Of a stretch of 64,000 bases of DNA, positions 50,049 to 59,485 are shown piece after piece. The stretch spans positions 1,240,001-1,304,000 of the forward strand of contig NC_023065.1 of NCBI RefSeq assembly GCF_000513295.1. The letters run 5' to 3'. This DNA comes from Magnetospirillum gryphiswaldense MSR-1 v2 (GTDB lineage: Bacteria; Pseudomonadota; Alphaproteobacteria; Rhodospirillales; Magnetospirillaceae). Both the position numbers and the translations under genes were made by a program. Every line of letters begins with the position of its first letter. Within the stretch, counting starts at the first letter, position 1. The notes beneath the pieces were generated by a model. The model did no database searches, was not told the origin of the DNA, and saw only the letters and a program-made list of their open reading frames with translations.

Positions 50049-51277
50049 GGCGTACTGGCGGCCAGGATCAGCGAGGTGTTGATGCCGCCGAAGGCAAAGT
50101 TGTTGCTCATCAGATAGCGGGGTTTGGTCAGGCGCGGCTGGCCGCGCACGTAATCGAGCGCGGCGCAACGCGGGTCGACATTGTCCAGATTGGCGATGGG
50201 GCAAAACCAGCCGTCACGCATCATCTCGATGCCCAACCAGGCCTCGATGCCGCCGCAGGCGCCGAGCGAATGGCCGAAATAGCTTTTCAGCGAATGCACC
50301 GGCACGCTGTCGCCGAACAAAGCCGCCGTCGCCTGACTTTCGGCGATGTCGCCCCATTCGGTGGCGGTGCCGTGGCCGCTGACGAAACCGATATCGGCGG
50401 GACTCAACCCGGCATCGTCCAAGGCCATGCGCAAGGCCTGCTCCATGGTCGAGGCCTGCGGCTGGGTCACATGGTTGCCGTCGGAATTGGTGCCGAAGCC
50501 GACCACTTCGGCATAAATCTCGGCACCACGGGCGCGGGCGTGCTCCCATTCCTCCAAGATCAGGGTGCCGGCGCCCTCGCCGATCACCAAGCCGTCACGG
50601 TCACGGTCGAATGGACGCGGGGTCGCCTCGGGCGTGTCGTTGCGCACAGAGGTGGCGAACAAGGTATCGAAAACGGCGGCGTCGGTGATGTCCAGTTCCT
50701 CGGCCCCGCCGGCGATCATCACCTCGGCTTTGCCCCAGCGGATGGCCTCGGCGGCATAACCGATGGCCTGACTGCCCGAGGTGCAGGCGCTGGATGACGG
50801 GATCATCCGCCCGGTCAGGCCGAAGAACAGGCCGATATTGACCAGGGCGGAATGGCTCATCATCTGGATATAGGTGGTGGCGTTCAGATGGCGCGACACC
50901 CCGCTCATCTTCAATTCAAAGAATCCCAGCACCGAATCGGGCGAACCGAACGACGAGCCATAGGCCGCCCCCGCCCGCCCGCTGGTCAGCACCGGGGCGC
51001 CCAGCAATCCGGCATGATCCAAGGCCCGTTCCGACGCCGACACCGCCATGGTGGCGACCCGGCCCATGGTGCGGGCCTTCTTGCGCGGCCAATGGGCGGG
51101 GGTGGCGAAATCCAGAACCGGTGCCGCCAGACGGGTATTGACGCTTTCAAAGCGGTCCCATTGGGGCCGCATGTCACGGATGCCGGTCCGGCCCTGGGCC
51201 ATGGCCGCCTTGATGGTCGGCCAGTCGTGGCCCAAGGCGGTGATGCCGGCCATGCCGGTGACGGCGACGCGGCGCAT
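50045..51277 (-). CDS. apeR: Beta-ketoacyl-ACP synthase (ApeR-like)
   Basis: A 410-residue FabF-type ketosynthase with a full catalytic set: Cys in SSACTSGSQAIG (about 165), His in VSGHGTATEWGD and His in YFGHSLGACGG. The gene letter is given by collinearity with enteric aryl polyene clusters, where ApeR is the second ketosynthase. Last gene of the operon. Its ATG overlaps the ketoreductase stop (TGATG). Confidence 0.88.
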   Translation of the reverse strand: MRRVAVTGMAGITALGHDWPTIKAAMAQGRTGIRDMRPQWDRFESVNTRLAAPVLDFATPAHWPRKKARTMGRVATMAVSASERALDHAGLLGAPVLTSGRAGAAYGSSFGSPDSVLGFFELKMSGVSRHLNATTYIQMMSHSALVNIGLFFGLTGRMIPSSSACTSGSQAIGYAAEAIRWGKAEVMIAGGAEELDITDAAVFDTLFATSVRNDTPEATPRPFDRDRDGLVIGEGAGTLILEEWEHARARGAEIYAEVVGFGTNSDGNHVTQPQASTMEQALRMALDDAGLSPADIGFVSGHGTATEWGDIAESQATAALFGDSVPVHSLKSYFGHSLGACGGIEAWLGIEMMRDGWFCPIANLDNVDPRCAALDYVRGQPRLTKPRYLMSNNFAFGGINTSLILAASTP

Positions 51278-51993
51278 CACACCATCCCCCCATTGACGGA
51301 AATCACCTGCCGGGTGACATAGCCAGCATCGGCGGAGCACAGGAACGATACCACCCCCGCCACCTCGGCCGGTTTGCCCAAGCGGCGCATGGGTACCATC
51401 TTCAACACCTCGTCCATGGGCAGATCGGCGACCATCTGGGTCTCGACCACGCCGGGAGCGACGCAATTGACGGTGATGGAGCGTTTGGCCAGTTCCAGCG
51501 CCAAGGCCTTGGTGGCGCCGATGATGCCGGCCTTGGCGGCGGAATAATTGACCTGACCGCGATTGCCCACCAGCCCCGACACCGACGACAAGGTGACGAT
51601 GCGCCCGCCCCTTCGCGCCTGCACCATGGGCATGACCACGGGCCGCAACACGTTGTAGAACCCGTCCATGTTGGTCCCCAGCACATCGTCCCAATCGTCG
51701 TCGGTCATGGCCGGAAAGGCCGCGTCGCGGGCGATGCCGGCATTGAGCACCACGCCCCAATAGGCGCCGTGTTCGGCCATGTCGGCTTCCAGCTTGGCCT
51801 TGGTGCCGTCGCGGTCGGCGATGTCGAACTGCAACAGCCGCGCCTGGGTGCCGATGGCATCGGCGACCCGGGCGGCGCCGTCACGGTCGGAATGATAATG
51901 GACGACGACATTGAAGCCGTCGCGGCCCAGCCGCTCGGCGATTGCCGCACCGATGCCCTTACTGGCCCCGGTCACCAGAATGGTGTCAGCCAT
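51277..51993 (-). CDS. apeQ: 3-ketoacyl-ACP reductase (ApeQ-like)
   Basis: A 238-residue short-chain reductase: LVTGASKGIGAAIAERLG at the start, NAGIARDAAF, active Ser in SSVSGLVGNRGQ, and YSAAKAG. Reduces the 3-keto group in each round of polyene extension. Overlaps the dehydratase gene by 8 bp and apeR by 1 bp. Confidence 0.9.
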   Translation of the reverse strand: MADTILVTGASKGIGAAIAERLGRDGFNVVVHYHSDRDGAARVADAIGTQARLLQFDIADRDGTKAKLEADMAEHGAYWGVVLNAGIARDAAFPAMTDDDWDDVLGTNMDGFYNVLRPVVMPMVQARRGGRIVTLSSVSGLVGNRGQVNYSAAKAGIIGATKALALELAKRSITVNCVAPGVVETQMVADLPMDEVLKMVPMRRLGKPAEVAGVVSFLCSADAGYVTRQVISVNGGMV

Positions 51994-52444
51994 GTTCCCC
52001 CCTTAAGCGCGCCAAGGCCGTTTCCTGGTCCGGCGGTTGATACAGACTTAACTGCGCGGCGGCGGCCTCGGCCCCCGCCAGCAGGATGCGGCAGTCATAG
52101 ACGCCCATGCCGTCATCGTTGAACACCCGATGCACCAGCACATCCAGCACCGCGCCGGGCGGAAACCAGGACAGATGTGCCACATAGGACCGGGTGCCGA
52201 GCAGGAAACCCAGGCGCACGCCCGTGCCCGCCTGCCGGGCCAAGGCCCCCACATGGACGCCGCAGGCCTGGGCCATCATCTCCATGCCCACATGGGCGGC
52301 AACCCCCTGGGGCCGCAGGAACGGATGGTCGGGCCGGATGTCGGCCTGCACATGGGCATTGTCCTGGTCGAAGGACAGCAAGCGGTCGACCAGCACCATG
52401 GGCGGGCGATGCGGCAACAGGTCGGTCATGGTCCATGCGGTCAT
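51986..52444 (-). CDS. apeP: Hotdog-fold dehydratase (ApeP-like)
   Basis: A 152-residue protein: TDLLPHRPPMVLVDRLL at the N-terminus as in FabZ, and HVGMEMMAQACGVHVGALA in place of the usual helix region. In aryl polyene systems ApeI and ApeP act as the dehydratase pair. ATG 52444 overlaps the ketosynthase stop (ATGA). Confidence 0.85.
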   Translation of the reverse strand: MTAWTMTDLLPHRPPMVLVDRLLSFDQDNAHVQADIRPDHPFLRPQGVAAHVGMEMMAQACGVHVGALARQAGTGVRLGFLLGTRSYVAHLSWFPPGAVLDVLVHRVFNDDGMGVYDCRILLAGAEAAAAQLSLYQPPDQETALARLRGEHG

Positions 52445-53607
52445 GACGTCCGCCCCAGCACCAGGGCGCAATTGCTGCCGCCAAAGGCGAAGGACGAACT
52501 GAGCCCGGCCACCGGCCCGATGGCCGGCAGGGTTTCACCGCCTTGCACCAGATGGATGGGCGGCATCTCCGGATCCAGGCTGCCGTCGCCGGCCTGGGGC
52601 GGCAACAGGCCCGCTGGGTTCCACCCGGACGACAGGGTCAGCCACAGCAAGGCGGCTTCCACCGCCCCGGCGGCGCCCAGGGTGTGACCGGTCAACGCCT
52701 TGGTCGAACTGCACGGAACATGCGGGCCGAACAATGCGTTGACGGCGCGCGCCTCCATGGCGTCGTTCAGTTGGGTGGCGGTGCCGTGCAGGTTGACATA
52801 GGCGATCTGGTCAGGGCGCAGCCCGGCATCGGCCAAGGCCGCTTCCATGGTTTCCCGCGCGCCGCGCCCGTCAGGTTCGGGGGCGCTGAGGTGATGGGCA
52901 TCGGATCGTTCGCCCACACCCAAAAGGGCGATTTCCGCTGGATCGGGGCTCAGCAGGAACAGCGCCCCGCCCTCGCCGATGGTGATGCCGCGCCGCTGGG
53001 CGGAAAACGGCAAACACGGTTGCGGCGACACCGCCCCCAGGGCGGAAAAGCCGGCGACCGTCAGGCCGCACAAGGTATCGGCGCCGCCGACAATGGCGGC
53101 ATCGGCCAGCCCCTGACGGATCAGCCGCCGGGCCGAGGCGAACACCTTGGCGCTGGACGAACAGGCGGTGCCGACCACATAGGCCGGTCCGGTCAGCCCC
53201 AGATTGTCGGCGATGAAACTGGCGGCGCTGCCGGTTTCCTGCTGGCTGTAATGGAAACCGTCGGGCCACGATCCGGTGTTCAGCCGACGGGCCAGCGCCG
53301 CTTCGCCCTCGGCGATGCCCGAGGTGCTGGTGCCCACCACCACGGCGATGCGGTCGCGGCCATAACGGGCGATGGCCTTGGCCAAGGGTTCGGCCATTTC
53401 CGCCAGCAACCAAGCCAGCAGCCGGTTGTTGCGGCTGTCGCCCGGCTGATTTGGCTCTTCCGGCAGATGCCCCAGCGGCACCGGATCGCCGGCCCGCTGG
53501 ATCAGGCCGCCCCGGTCGCCGGCCAGCAGGCCACGCATATTGGACTCCTTGCCCAGGCCCAGACAGGTGGCCACCGCCATGGCCGGCAGGTACAGGAGCG
53601 CGCTCAT
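52441..53607 (-). CDS. apeO: Beta-ketoacyl-ACP synthase (ApeO-like)
   Basis: A 388-residue ketosynthase with Cys in VVGTACSSSAKVF (about 165), His in NLHGTATQLND and His in LTGHTLGAAGA. The N-terminus is shorter and more diverged than in FabF. Known aryl polyene ApeO forms a heterodimer with the chain-length factor ApeC. ATG 53607 overlaps the previous stop; the longer upstream frame has no homology. Confidence 0.88.
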   Translation of the reverse strand: MSALLYLPAMAVATCLGLGKESNMRGLLAGDRGGLIQRAGDPVPLGHLPEEPNQPGDSRNNRLLAWLLAEMAEPLAKAIARYGRDRIAVVVGTSTSGIAEGEAALARRLNTGSWPDGFHYSQQETGSAASFIADNLGLTGPAYVVGTACSSSAKVFASARRLIRQGLADAAIVGGADTLCGLTVAGFSALGAVSPQPCLPFSAQRRGITIGEGGALFLLSPDPAEIALLGVGERSDAHHLSAPEPDGRGARETMEAALADAGLRPDQIAYVNLHGTATQLNDAMEARAVNALFGPHVPCSSTKALTGHTLGAAGAVEAALLWLTLSSGWNPAGLLPPQAGDGSLDPEMPPIHLVQGGETLPAIGPVAGLSSSFAFGGSNCALVLGRTS

Positions 53608-54197
53608 GACGGCAACCGGCTGGAAACGACGTGGATGCGGTACTCCCACACCCGGTTGTGCAAGGTGACGCTGCCATTCCACGGATCGGCATCGCCGCTG
53701 ATCTCGACCATTACGGCGCCATCGCGGCGCAAGGACCGGCTGGTGCCGTCCGCCTCGACCGAGGCGCCGTCCACATGGGTGCGCAACACCTCCACCGGCC
53801 AATACATCAGCATGATGTCGGCCAGCATGTTGGCCGGCGGCGGCAGGCTGGCGGGCAGCCACGACGCCTTGTCCACCTCAAGCGATCCGTTGCCCCAACG
53901 GATGGTCATGGCCCGCCGGCCCATACCGTCGGTGGTCACCAGGATCAGGCGGTCCGCATTCACCGACAACCGTCCTTCAAAGGTGAAGCCGTCGCCGCCG
54001 TGACTGGCGGTGACCAATTGTGCCGCCTCGACGGTTTCGCCCAGCGAGGCCGGATCGGGCAGGCGCAGGCTGACCTGGGGGGCAAGGACCACCGGCCCGC
54101 CCGCAGGCGGCTGCAGGCTACAGGCGGCCAACAGGCCGACCAGGATCAGGGAAAGGAGATGGCGCACCATGATGGGGGCAGCATATACATCAATCAT
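53604..54197 (-). CDS. apeN: DUF3261-type lipoprotein (ApeN-like)
   Basis: A 197-residue lipoprotein. Lipobox LVGLLAAC follows a hydrophobic stretch; the mature part has TFEGRLSVNADRLILVTTDG and IRWGNGSLEVDKASWLP, as in the DUF3261 family of aryl polyene clusters. It probably acts at the outer membrane with the LolA-like and MMPL proteins. Start 54197 gives an 8-bp overlap; ATG 54170 would give a shorter signal peptide. Confidence 0.8.
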   Translation of the reverse strand: MIDVYAAPIMVRHLLSLILVGLLAACSLQPPAGGPVVLAPQVSLRLPDPASLGETVEAAQLVTASHGGDGFTFEGRLSVNADRLILVTTDGMGRRAMTIRWGNGSLEVDKASWLPASLPPPANMLADIMLMYWPVEVLRTHVDGASVEADGTSRSLRRDGAVMVEISGDADPWNGSVTLHNRVWEYRIHVVSSRLPS

Positions 54198-56502
54198 GGT
54201 GAGCCTGCCAATTGCATGCGCGTTTTGGCCGTACCCGCCCGGCCAGGGGCGCCAGCAAGGCCGACAGCACGATACCGGTCAGCATGACGGCGCCGAACGA
54301 GCGCACGCCCTGCACGCCGCTGAAGGCCAACAGGCCGAAGGACAAAACCGTGGTCAGCGTCGCCAGCAAGGTGGCCAGGATGGTCAGCGGATCGCGGCCC
54401 TGGCCGCTTTCGGCGCAAAAAACGGCATAATCGACACCGACCGAGGCCACCAGAATCAAAGCCATGGCGGCGAAAAAGGTAAAGGGCTGACCAACCAGCG
54501 CCAGCAAAAGCGGGGTCAGCAAGATTGCGGCCAGGGGCGGCACCATCACCCACAATCCGCCCGTGACGCCATAGCGCCACATCAGCAAGGGCAGCATCAG
54601 CACCAGGGATATGGCCAACAGCCACAAGGCCCGCTGGCGGTACTGGCCCAGCAAAGTCCCCATATCGGCGACCGGATCGATGAAGCTGATTCCGTCCAGA
54701 CCATTGGCGGCGTCGCGCAACTTGGCCAGATCGGTGGCATTGTCGAGCGCGACCAGATGCATTCCCGGCGCCAGCACCAGCCCCGACAGCACCGGCATGG
54801 CCCCGGTGGCCATCACCTGCTCCAATTCCAGCATCTCCGACGCCACCGGGGCCAAGGCCATGGGCAGACCGATGGCGGCGGACAGCTCGGCCAAGGGTGC
54901 CCCGTCCAGATGCTGCCCCGTCAACCGGATGTTGTCGACCTGCCGCTGGACCGAGGGGACGAAACGGGCGGGCGAGCGCCAATCGGCCAGCGCGCCTTGC
55001 CGGCGCAACTCCGCCAGCCGCTCGCCCAGGGCTTCTTCCTGGCGCAGCGCCGTCTGGGTGTCGCCAGCACGGACCAGATAGAATTGCCCCGCCCCGGCAA
55101 AGCCGGCCATGGCCTGCAATTGCGCCTGTTCGGCGGCCAGCGCCGGGTCCAGCGCCTGTTGCCGGCGCACATCGTCGTCAACCCGCAAGCGGGCGGCCCC
55201 CAACAGGGCCAGGGCCACCAGCCCCAGCAGCAGCAACCGGCGTCCCTGGTTGTCCCACAGAGCCCAAAAACCACGCCCCAGACGACCAAGCAGCGGCGGC
55301 AGCGGGCGGCAGCGCGAGCGATCGAGCAGCGGAAACCACAAAACGACGGCGGCAAAGGCGGCGATCAGACCAAAACCGGAAAACGCCGCCACCTGACGCA
55401 GGCCCGGTAACGGCGCCAGGGCCATGGCGCCATAGCCGATCAAGGTGGTCAGCAGGCCCAGGATCAGACCGGTACCCACATGGCGCAGCCGCTGGTGCGG
55501 CTCACCCTCGGCGAAGAGGCGGGCGAAGTAATGCAGGCTGTAATCGACGGTGATCCCGATCAGGCTGGCACCGAAAATAGCGGCGGTAACGTGCAGGAAG
55601 CCGAAGACCAGCAAGGTCGCCGACACCGCCACCAGCAGGCCCGAGGCGATGGCCAGCAAACTCAGCAGCAACGGCGACAGCGAGCGGAACACCACAAGCA
55701 GCAGCAGCACGGTGCCGATGGTCGAGATCACACCGATGAACGAGGTTTCGGCCATGGCCTGGGCCGCCCCGGCCTGGGCATAGAACACCGCCCCCAGCCG
55801 CAGCAGACGCAGGCCCGGCGCCTGCGCTGCCGCCAGTTGGGCGGCCTTGGCGTAGCCATCGACAAAGGCCTGTTGGTCGGACAGGCCATAGGCCCGACCG
55901 GTCAGCCGACCACTGACCAGTACCCAGGTGATGCCGTCGGTGGTGACGCTGGGCCAACCGTCAACCAGCGTCAACCGGCTGGCCGGCACCGGCAACGATG
56001 TCATGAAGGCCGGCAGCAGCAGAAACGGATCATTGGTCAGCAAGCGGGCATCGGCCATGCCGCCGATGCCGAACACCTGGGACAAGGTGCGGTCGGCCAA
56101 GGCCTGGGGATTGCCGTCCACCAGCGCCTGACGGTCGGCGGGCGCCAGCAATCCGGCCCGGTGCGGATGGTAAAGCCCGCCCAATTGGCGCAAGGCCTGG
56201 GCCGATGGCACGTCGCCGGCATCGGCCAGCAGGCCTTGCCCCATCAGGCTGTCACGCAGGGTTTGGGCGGCACCGAAGGCGGCCGCCGGGTCGGCGTGAC
56301 CAGCCAGGACAGCGACCCGGCCCGACACCTGGGCGGCCATGTGGTCCTTGGCCCGCTGCACCATGGGTTGGCGTTCCTCTGCCGGCAGCAGGGCCAGCAG
56401 GTCGCTTTGCAGCGGCAGACCGCGCCACGCGGTCAGGCCCACATGGATGCCAGCGGCCAGCACCACAGCCAGCCAGAGCAGGGCGAACAGGCGCTGTTTC
56501 AT
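54190..56502 (-). CDS. apeM: MMPL/RND-type exporter (ApeM-like)
   Basis: A 770-residue inner membrane protein with 12 predicted spans in two repeats and two large periplasmic loops, as in MMPL lipid exporters. It opens RLFALLWLAVVLAAGIHVGL. TM-associated motifs include FGASLIGITVDYSLHYFARL and ILVASVGVDYAVF. It likely moves the polyene lipid to the periplasm. Confidence 0.88.
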   Translation of the reverse strand: MKQRLFALLWLAVVLAAGIHVGLTAWRGLPLQSDLLALLPAEERQPMVQRAKDHMAAQVSGRVAVLAGHADPAAAFGAAQTLRDSLMGQGLLADAGDVPSAQALRQLGGLYHPHRAGLLAPADRQALVDGNPQALADRTLSQVFGIGGMADARLLTNDPFLLLPAFMTSLPVPASRLTLVDGWPSVTTDGITWVLVSGRLTGRAYGLSDQQAFVDGYAKAAQLAAAQAPGLRLLRLGAVFYAQAGAAQAMAETSFIGVISTIGTVLLLLVVFRSLSPLLLSLLAIASGLLVAVSATLLVFGFLHVTAAIFGASLIGITVDYSLHYFARLFAEGEPHQRLRHVGTGLILGLLTTLIGYGAMALAPLPGLRQVAAFSGFGLIAAFAAVVLWFPLLDRSRCRPLPPLLGRLGRGFWALWDNQGRRLLLLGLVALALLGAARLRVDDDVRRQQALDPALAAEQAQLQAMAGFAGAGQFYLVRAGDTQTALRQEEALGERLAELRRQGALADWRSPARFVPSVQRQVDNIRLTGQHLDGAPLAELSAAIGLPMALAPVASEMLELEQVMATGAMPVLSGLVLAPGMHLVALDNATDLAKLRDAANGLDGISFIDPVADMGTLLGQYRQRALWLLAISLVLMLPLLMWRYGVTGGLWVMVPPLAAILLTPLLLALVGQPFTFFAAMALILVASVGVDYAVFCAESGQGRDPLTILATLLATLTTVLSFGLLAFSGVQGVRSFGAVMLTGIVLSALLAPLAGRVRPKRACNWQAHHD

Positions 56503-57080
56503 CGCAGACCGGCGAAGGCCGCGGCTTCATCCGCCGTCAACGGCCCCGGATCGATGCTTTGGCGGCTGAACACCAGATGGTCGCGGTCGCCGTCGGGCTT
56601 TTCCACCTCGACCTCGTCGACGAAGGCGCCGATGCGGGCGCGGATGGCTTTGATCGGCTGGGCCATATCGGCGCGGCGCGGCACCAAGGTGACGGCGTCG
56701 CCCTGGCGGCTGACCACGAACTCGCCTTCCAACGCCCGCCAATCGCCGGCCATGGCCCCGGCCATCACCTCGTGCAGACGGGCCAGAAACGGCGCCTTGG
56801 TCGCCGACAGCCGCATGGTTTCCTTGCCGCCCAGACTTTGCGCCATGCCCGCCGGAGTGATGACGGTAAGGACGGCGAAGGGCTTGTCGCCCTGCCAGAT
56901 CAACCCTTGACCAGGGGCGAGGACGAAGCGCCCCTCGGAGCGCACAGGCTGGGCGAAACCGGCCAAAAAGCGTTCCTGGGTGAAATGACCGCGCAGGATT
57001 TCTCCCGGTTTCAGGCTGACGGGGTCAGCCTGTACTGATAACGGCCACAGCAGGGCGAAAAGGGCGAGCAGACGGATCAC
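56499..57080 (-). CDS. apeL: LolA-like periplasmic carrier (ApeL-like)
   Basis: A 193-residue exported protein. Signal peptide LLALFALLWPLSVQA, then PVSLKPGEILRGHFTQERFL, the LolA-like start. It is expected to carry a lipid across the periplasm. GTG 57080 overlaps the thioesterase TGA (GTGA). Confidence 0.82.
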   Translation of the reverse strand: MIRLLALFALLWPLSVQADPVSLKPGEILRGHFTQERFLAGFAQPVRSEGRFVLAPGQGLIWQGDKPFAVLTVITPAGMAQSLGGKETMRLSATKAPFLARLHEVMAGAMAGDWRALEGEFVVSRQGDAVTLVPRRADMAQPIKAIRARIGAFVDEVEVEKPDGDRDHLVFSRQSIDPGPLTADEAAAFAGLR

Positions 57081-57484
57081 AGCAGCCCCCGGACCCGGTC
57101 GGTCAAGGCCGCAGGCGATTCCAGGCACAATTCCATGGTTTCGGCCAACACCGCCACCTGAATGGTCTCGGCCTTGGTCAGGGTCTCGCCGCTGGCGTGA
57201 TCCAACACCCGATACTCGATGCGCAAGCGGTTTTCGTATTCGCGCAAGCTGGCGATCACCCGCAATTCCTGGCCGAACCGGGCCGGACGCACGTATTTCA
57301 GCCGCATGTCGACGATGGGCCACATATAGCCGGACTGGGCCATTTCCGTGTAATTATAGCCGATCTTGTCGAGCAGGGCGCAGCGCGCTTGCTCGAGAAA
57401 ACGGGCATAATTGCCGTGCCAGACCACCTGCATGGGGTCGAGGTCGTAGAATTGCACCTTCAAGGTGGTTTCAGCCGAGATCAC
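57077..57484 (-). CDS. apeK: Hotdog thioesterase (ApeK-like)
   Basis: A 135-residue 4-hydroxybenzoyl-CoA-type thioesterase: YDLDPMQVVWHGNYARFLEQ with the catalytic Asp. Could release or proof-read acyl-ACP intermediates. GTG 57484 is used; it overlaps the preceding gene by 14 bp. Confidence 0.87.
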   Translation of the reverse strand: MISAETTLKVQFYDLDPMQVVWHGNYARFLEQARCALLDKIGYNYTEMAQSGYMWPIVDMRLKYVRPARFGQELRVIASLREYENRLRIEYRVLDHASGETLTKAETIQVAVLAETMELCLESPAALTDRVRGLL

Positions 57485-59147
57485 CGCGTCGCGCCCCCTG
57501 CGCCCAGAAATCGAAGAAGTTGTACCATTGATAGGGATCACGCCGGCACTGGCTTTCCAGCCGCGCCGCATAGGCCTGGACCAGTTGCCGCAAGGCTTCC
57601 GCCCGCCGCCCGCGCGGCAGTTCCACCCGGTCGGCGAAGCGTTCCAGCACCATGGACCACTCACCTGCCCCGGTGCGGCGGCAAAACAGCAGATGCACCG
57701 GACATTCCAGCAAAGCCGCCAGAACCCATGGCCCAACCGAGAATTCCGCCGTCTCGCCCAGGAACGCGGCCTCGACCACCCGGCCTTGCGACAGCACCGG
57801 CACGCGGTCGCCGGCGATGGCGATCCATTCGCCCCGCTCCACCCGTTCCTGCAAGGCGATGGCGGTATCGGGGCCAAGGTCGGTGACCTGGATCAGCCGC
57901 AGGGCCGCCTCGGGGTTGAAGCGGCGCAGCACGGCGTTGAAGTTCTCGGCGTGGCGGGTATGGACCAGCACGGTCAGGCGCCCGCGAAGCGCCGGGTCCA
58001 TCAGGGCGCGGGCCAGCTCGGCATTGCCGTGATGGCACACCACCAACACCGCGCCCTTAGGCTCGGCTGCGGCGGCGGCCAGGGTGTCGGGGTTTTCCAC
58101 CCGCAAGGCTTCGGCGGGCAGCCGCCCCGACCAGGCGGCGATGGTATCGACGGCGCGGATGGCGAAATCCAGGGCATGGCGATAACAGTCCCAGGCCCGG
58201 GGCTGACGCTTCAGCACCCGGCCCAAAAATTGGCGCGAGGCCAGACGTTGCTCGGCCCCGGTCAGGTGAAAATAGCCGACCACCGGGGCCAACAGGGCCA
58301 GACAGGCGCCACGGCCCAGATGGGCGTAAACCCAGGCGGTCAGCCACAAGCCCCAGGCGGCGCCGCGTTCGGCCAGACCGGCCCAATGGGACGGTGCCGT
58401 GCCGATGGCCGGTGGACGATGGCGCAGGATGGACGGCAGGCGGGCCAGCATGGTCAGCACCAGCCTGGTATGCATCCAGGAAATGCGCAGATTGTCGCGC
58501 CAGATGTCGAAATTCGAGGTATTGCCGGGCGGATAGGTCACCCGCACCGGCACCATGATCGGAGCGATGCCGCGCCAGAACAGCCGCACCATGATATCGG
58601 TGTCGAAATCCATGCGCGCGCCCACTTTTTCACGCGCCAGCAAATCCAGGCACGGCGCCAGCGGATAGACGCGAAAGCCGCACATGCTGTCGGTGATGCG
58701 CAGCGACAGGGTTTCGACGAACACCCAGACATGGGTGAACCAGCGACCGATGCGCCGCGCCCTGGGCATGCTGTCATCATAAATCGGGGCGCCGCTGACC
58801 AATGCTGTCGGATGGGCGCGGGCCTGCTCCAGCAGCGCTGGCAACGCCGCCAGATCATGCTGGCCGTCGGCATCCACCTGCACCGCATGGCTGAACCCCT
58901 GGGCATGCAGCAGCCGGAAACCATCGCTCACCGCCGCCCCCTTGCCGCCGTTGAAAGGGCGCCGGTGGACGATGACGCCGCCATCCGGGTCATGCAAGGC
59001 CGCGATGGCGGCGGCGGCTGTCTCGTCGCTGCCGTCATCGACGATCAGTACCGGCAGGCCCAAGGCGCGCAAGCCGGCCACCACTTGCGGCAAGGCCAGA
59101 TGATGATTGCGGCTGGGCACCAGGGCGCAAGGGTTGAAGCCGGTCAT
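57471..59147 (-). CDS. apeJ: Fused glycosyltransferase-acyltransferase (ApeJ-like)
   Basis: A 558-residue fusion. Residues 1-230 are a family 2 glycosyltransferase (VLIVDDGSDETAAAAI, AVQVDADGQHD); the C-terminal half is LpxL/HtrB-type acyltransferase (VVCHHGNAELARAL, RGEWIAIAGDRVPV). Sugar addition and acylation of a polyene-bearing lipid are likely. ATG 59147 overlaps the apeI stop (ATGA). Confidence 0.88.
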   Translation of the reverse strand: MTGFNPCALVPSRNHHLALPQVVAGLRALGLPVLIVDDGSDETAAAAIAALHDPDGGVIVHRRPFNGGKGAAVSDGFRLLHAQGFSHAVQVDADGQHDLAALPALLEQARAHPTALVSGAPIYDDSMPRARRIGRWFTHVWVFVETLSLRITDSMCGFRVYPLAPCLDLLAREKVGARMDFDTDIMVRLFWRGIAPIMVPVRVTYPPGNTSNFDIWRDNLRISWMHTRLVLTMLARLPSILRHRPPAIGTAPSHWAGLAERGAAWGLWLTAWVYAHLGRGACLALLAPVVGYFHLTGAEQRLASRQFLGRVLKRQPRAWDCYRHALDFAIRAVDTIAAWSGRLPAEALRVENPDTLAAAAAEPKGAVLVVCHHGNAELARALMDPALRGRLTVLVHTRHAENFNAVLRRFNPEAALRLIQVTDLGPDTAIALQERVERGEWIAIAGDRVPVLSQGRVVEAAFLGETAEFSVGPWVLAALLECPVHLLFCRRTGAGEWSMVLERFADRVELPRGRRAEALRQLVQAYAARLESQCRRDPYQWYNFFDFWAQGARRGDLG

Positions 59148-59485
59148 GACGCCACCGCCAGCGAACCGTTGGAACAAAGGGCGCCGTCACGGCGGTATTC
59201 AAAGCCCAACCGCCCCTTGGCCCGGTCGTGGCGCAACACCAAGGTCACCTGATCGCCGGGGAAAAGCCCTGCCTTGTACTTGACCTGAAAGCGGTCGGTG
59301 TATTGGGCGGCAAGCCCCAGATGGCGCCCGGCCAACAGCAAGGCCCAATCCAGTTGCACCACCCCGGGCAGCAGCGGCAAATGGGGAAAATGGCCCTGAA
59401 ACCACAGCAAATCCGGGTCCAGGTACAAATCCAGCGCGATACCGCCATCCATGGCGCGGCTGTTGATCAGGGTCGGTTCGATCAT
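59144..59485 (-). CDS. apeI: Small hotdog dehydratase (ApeI-like)
   Basis: A 113-residue FabZ/FabA-like protein. The active-site region is WFQGHFPHLPLLPGVVQLDW, with the His of GHFP. Shorter than FabZ, as is ApeI. Overlaps both neighbours by 4 bp. Confidence 0.88.
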   Translation of the reverse strand: MIEPTLINSRAMDGGIALDLYLDPDLLWFQGHFPHLPLLPGVVQLDWALLLAGRHLGLAAQYTDRFQVKYKAGLFPGDQVTLVLRHDRAKGRLGFEYRRDGALCSNGSLAVAS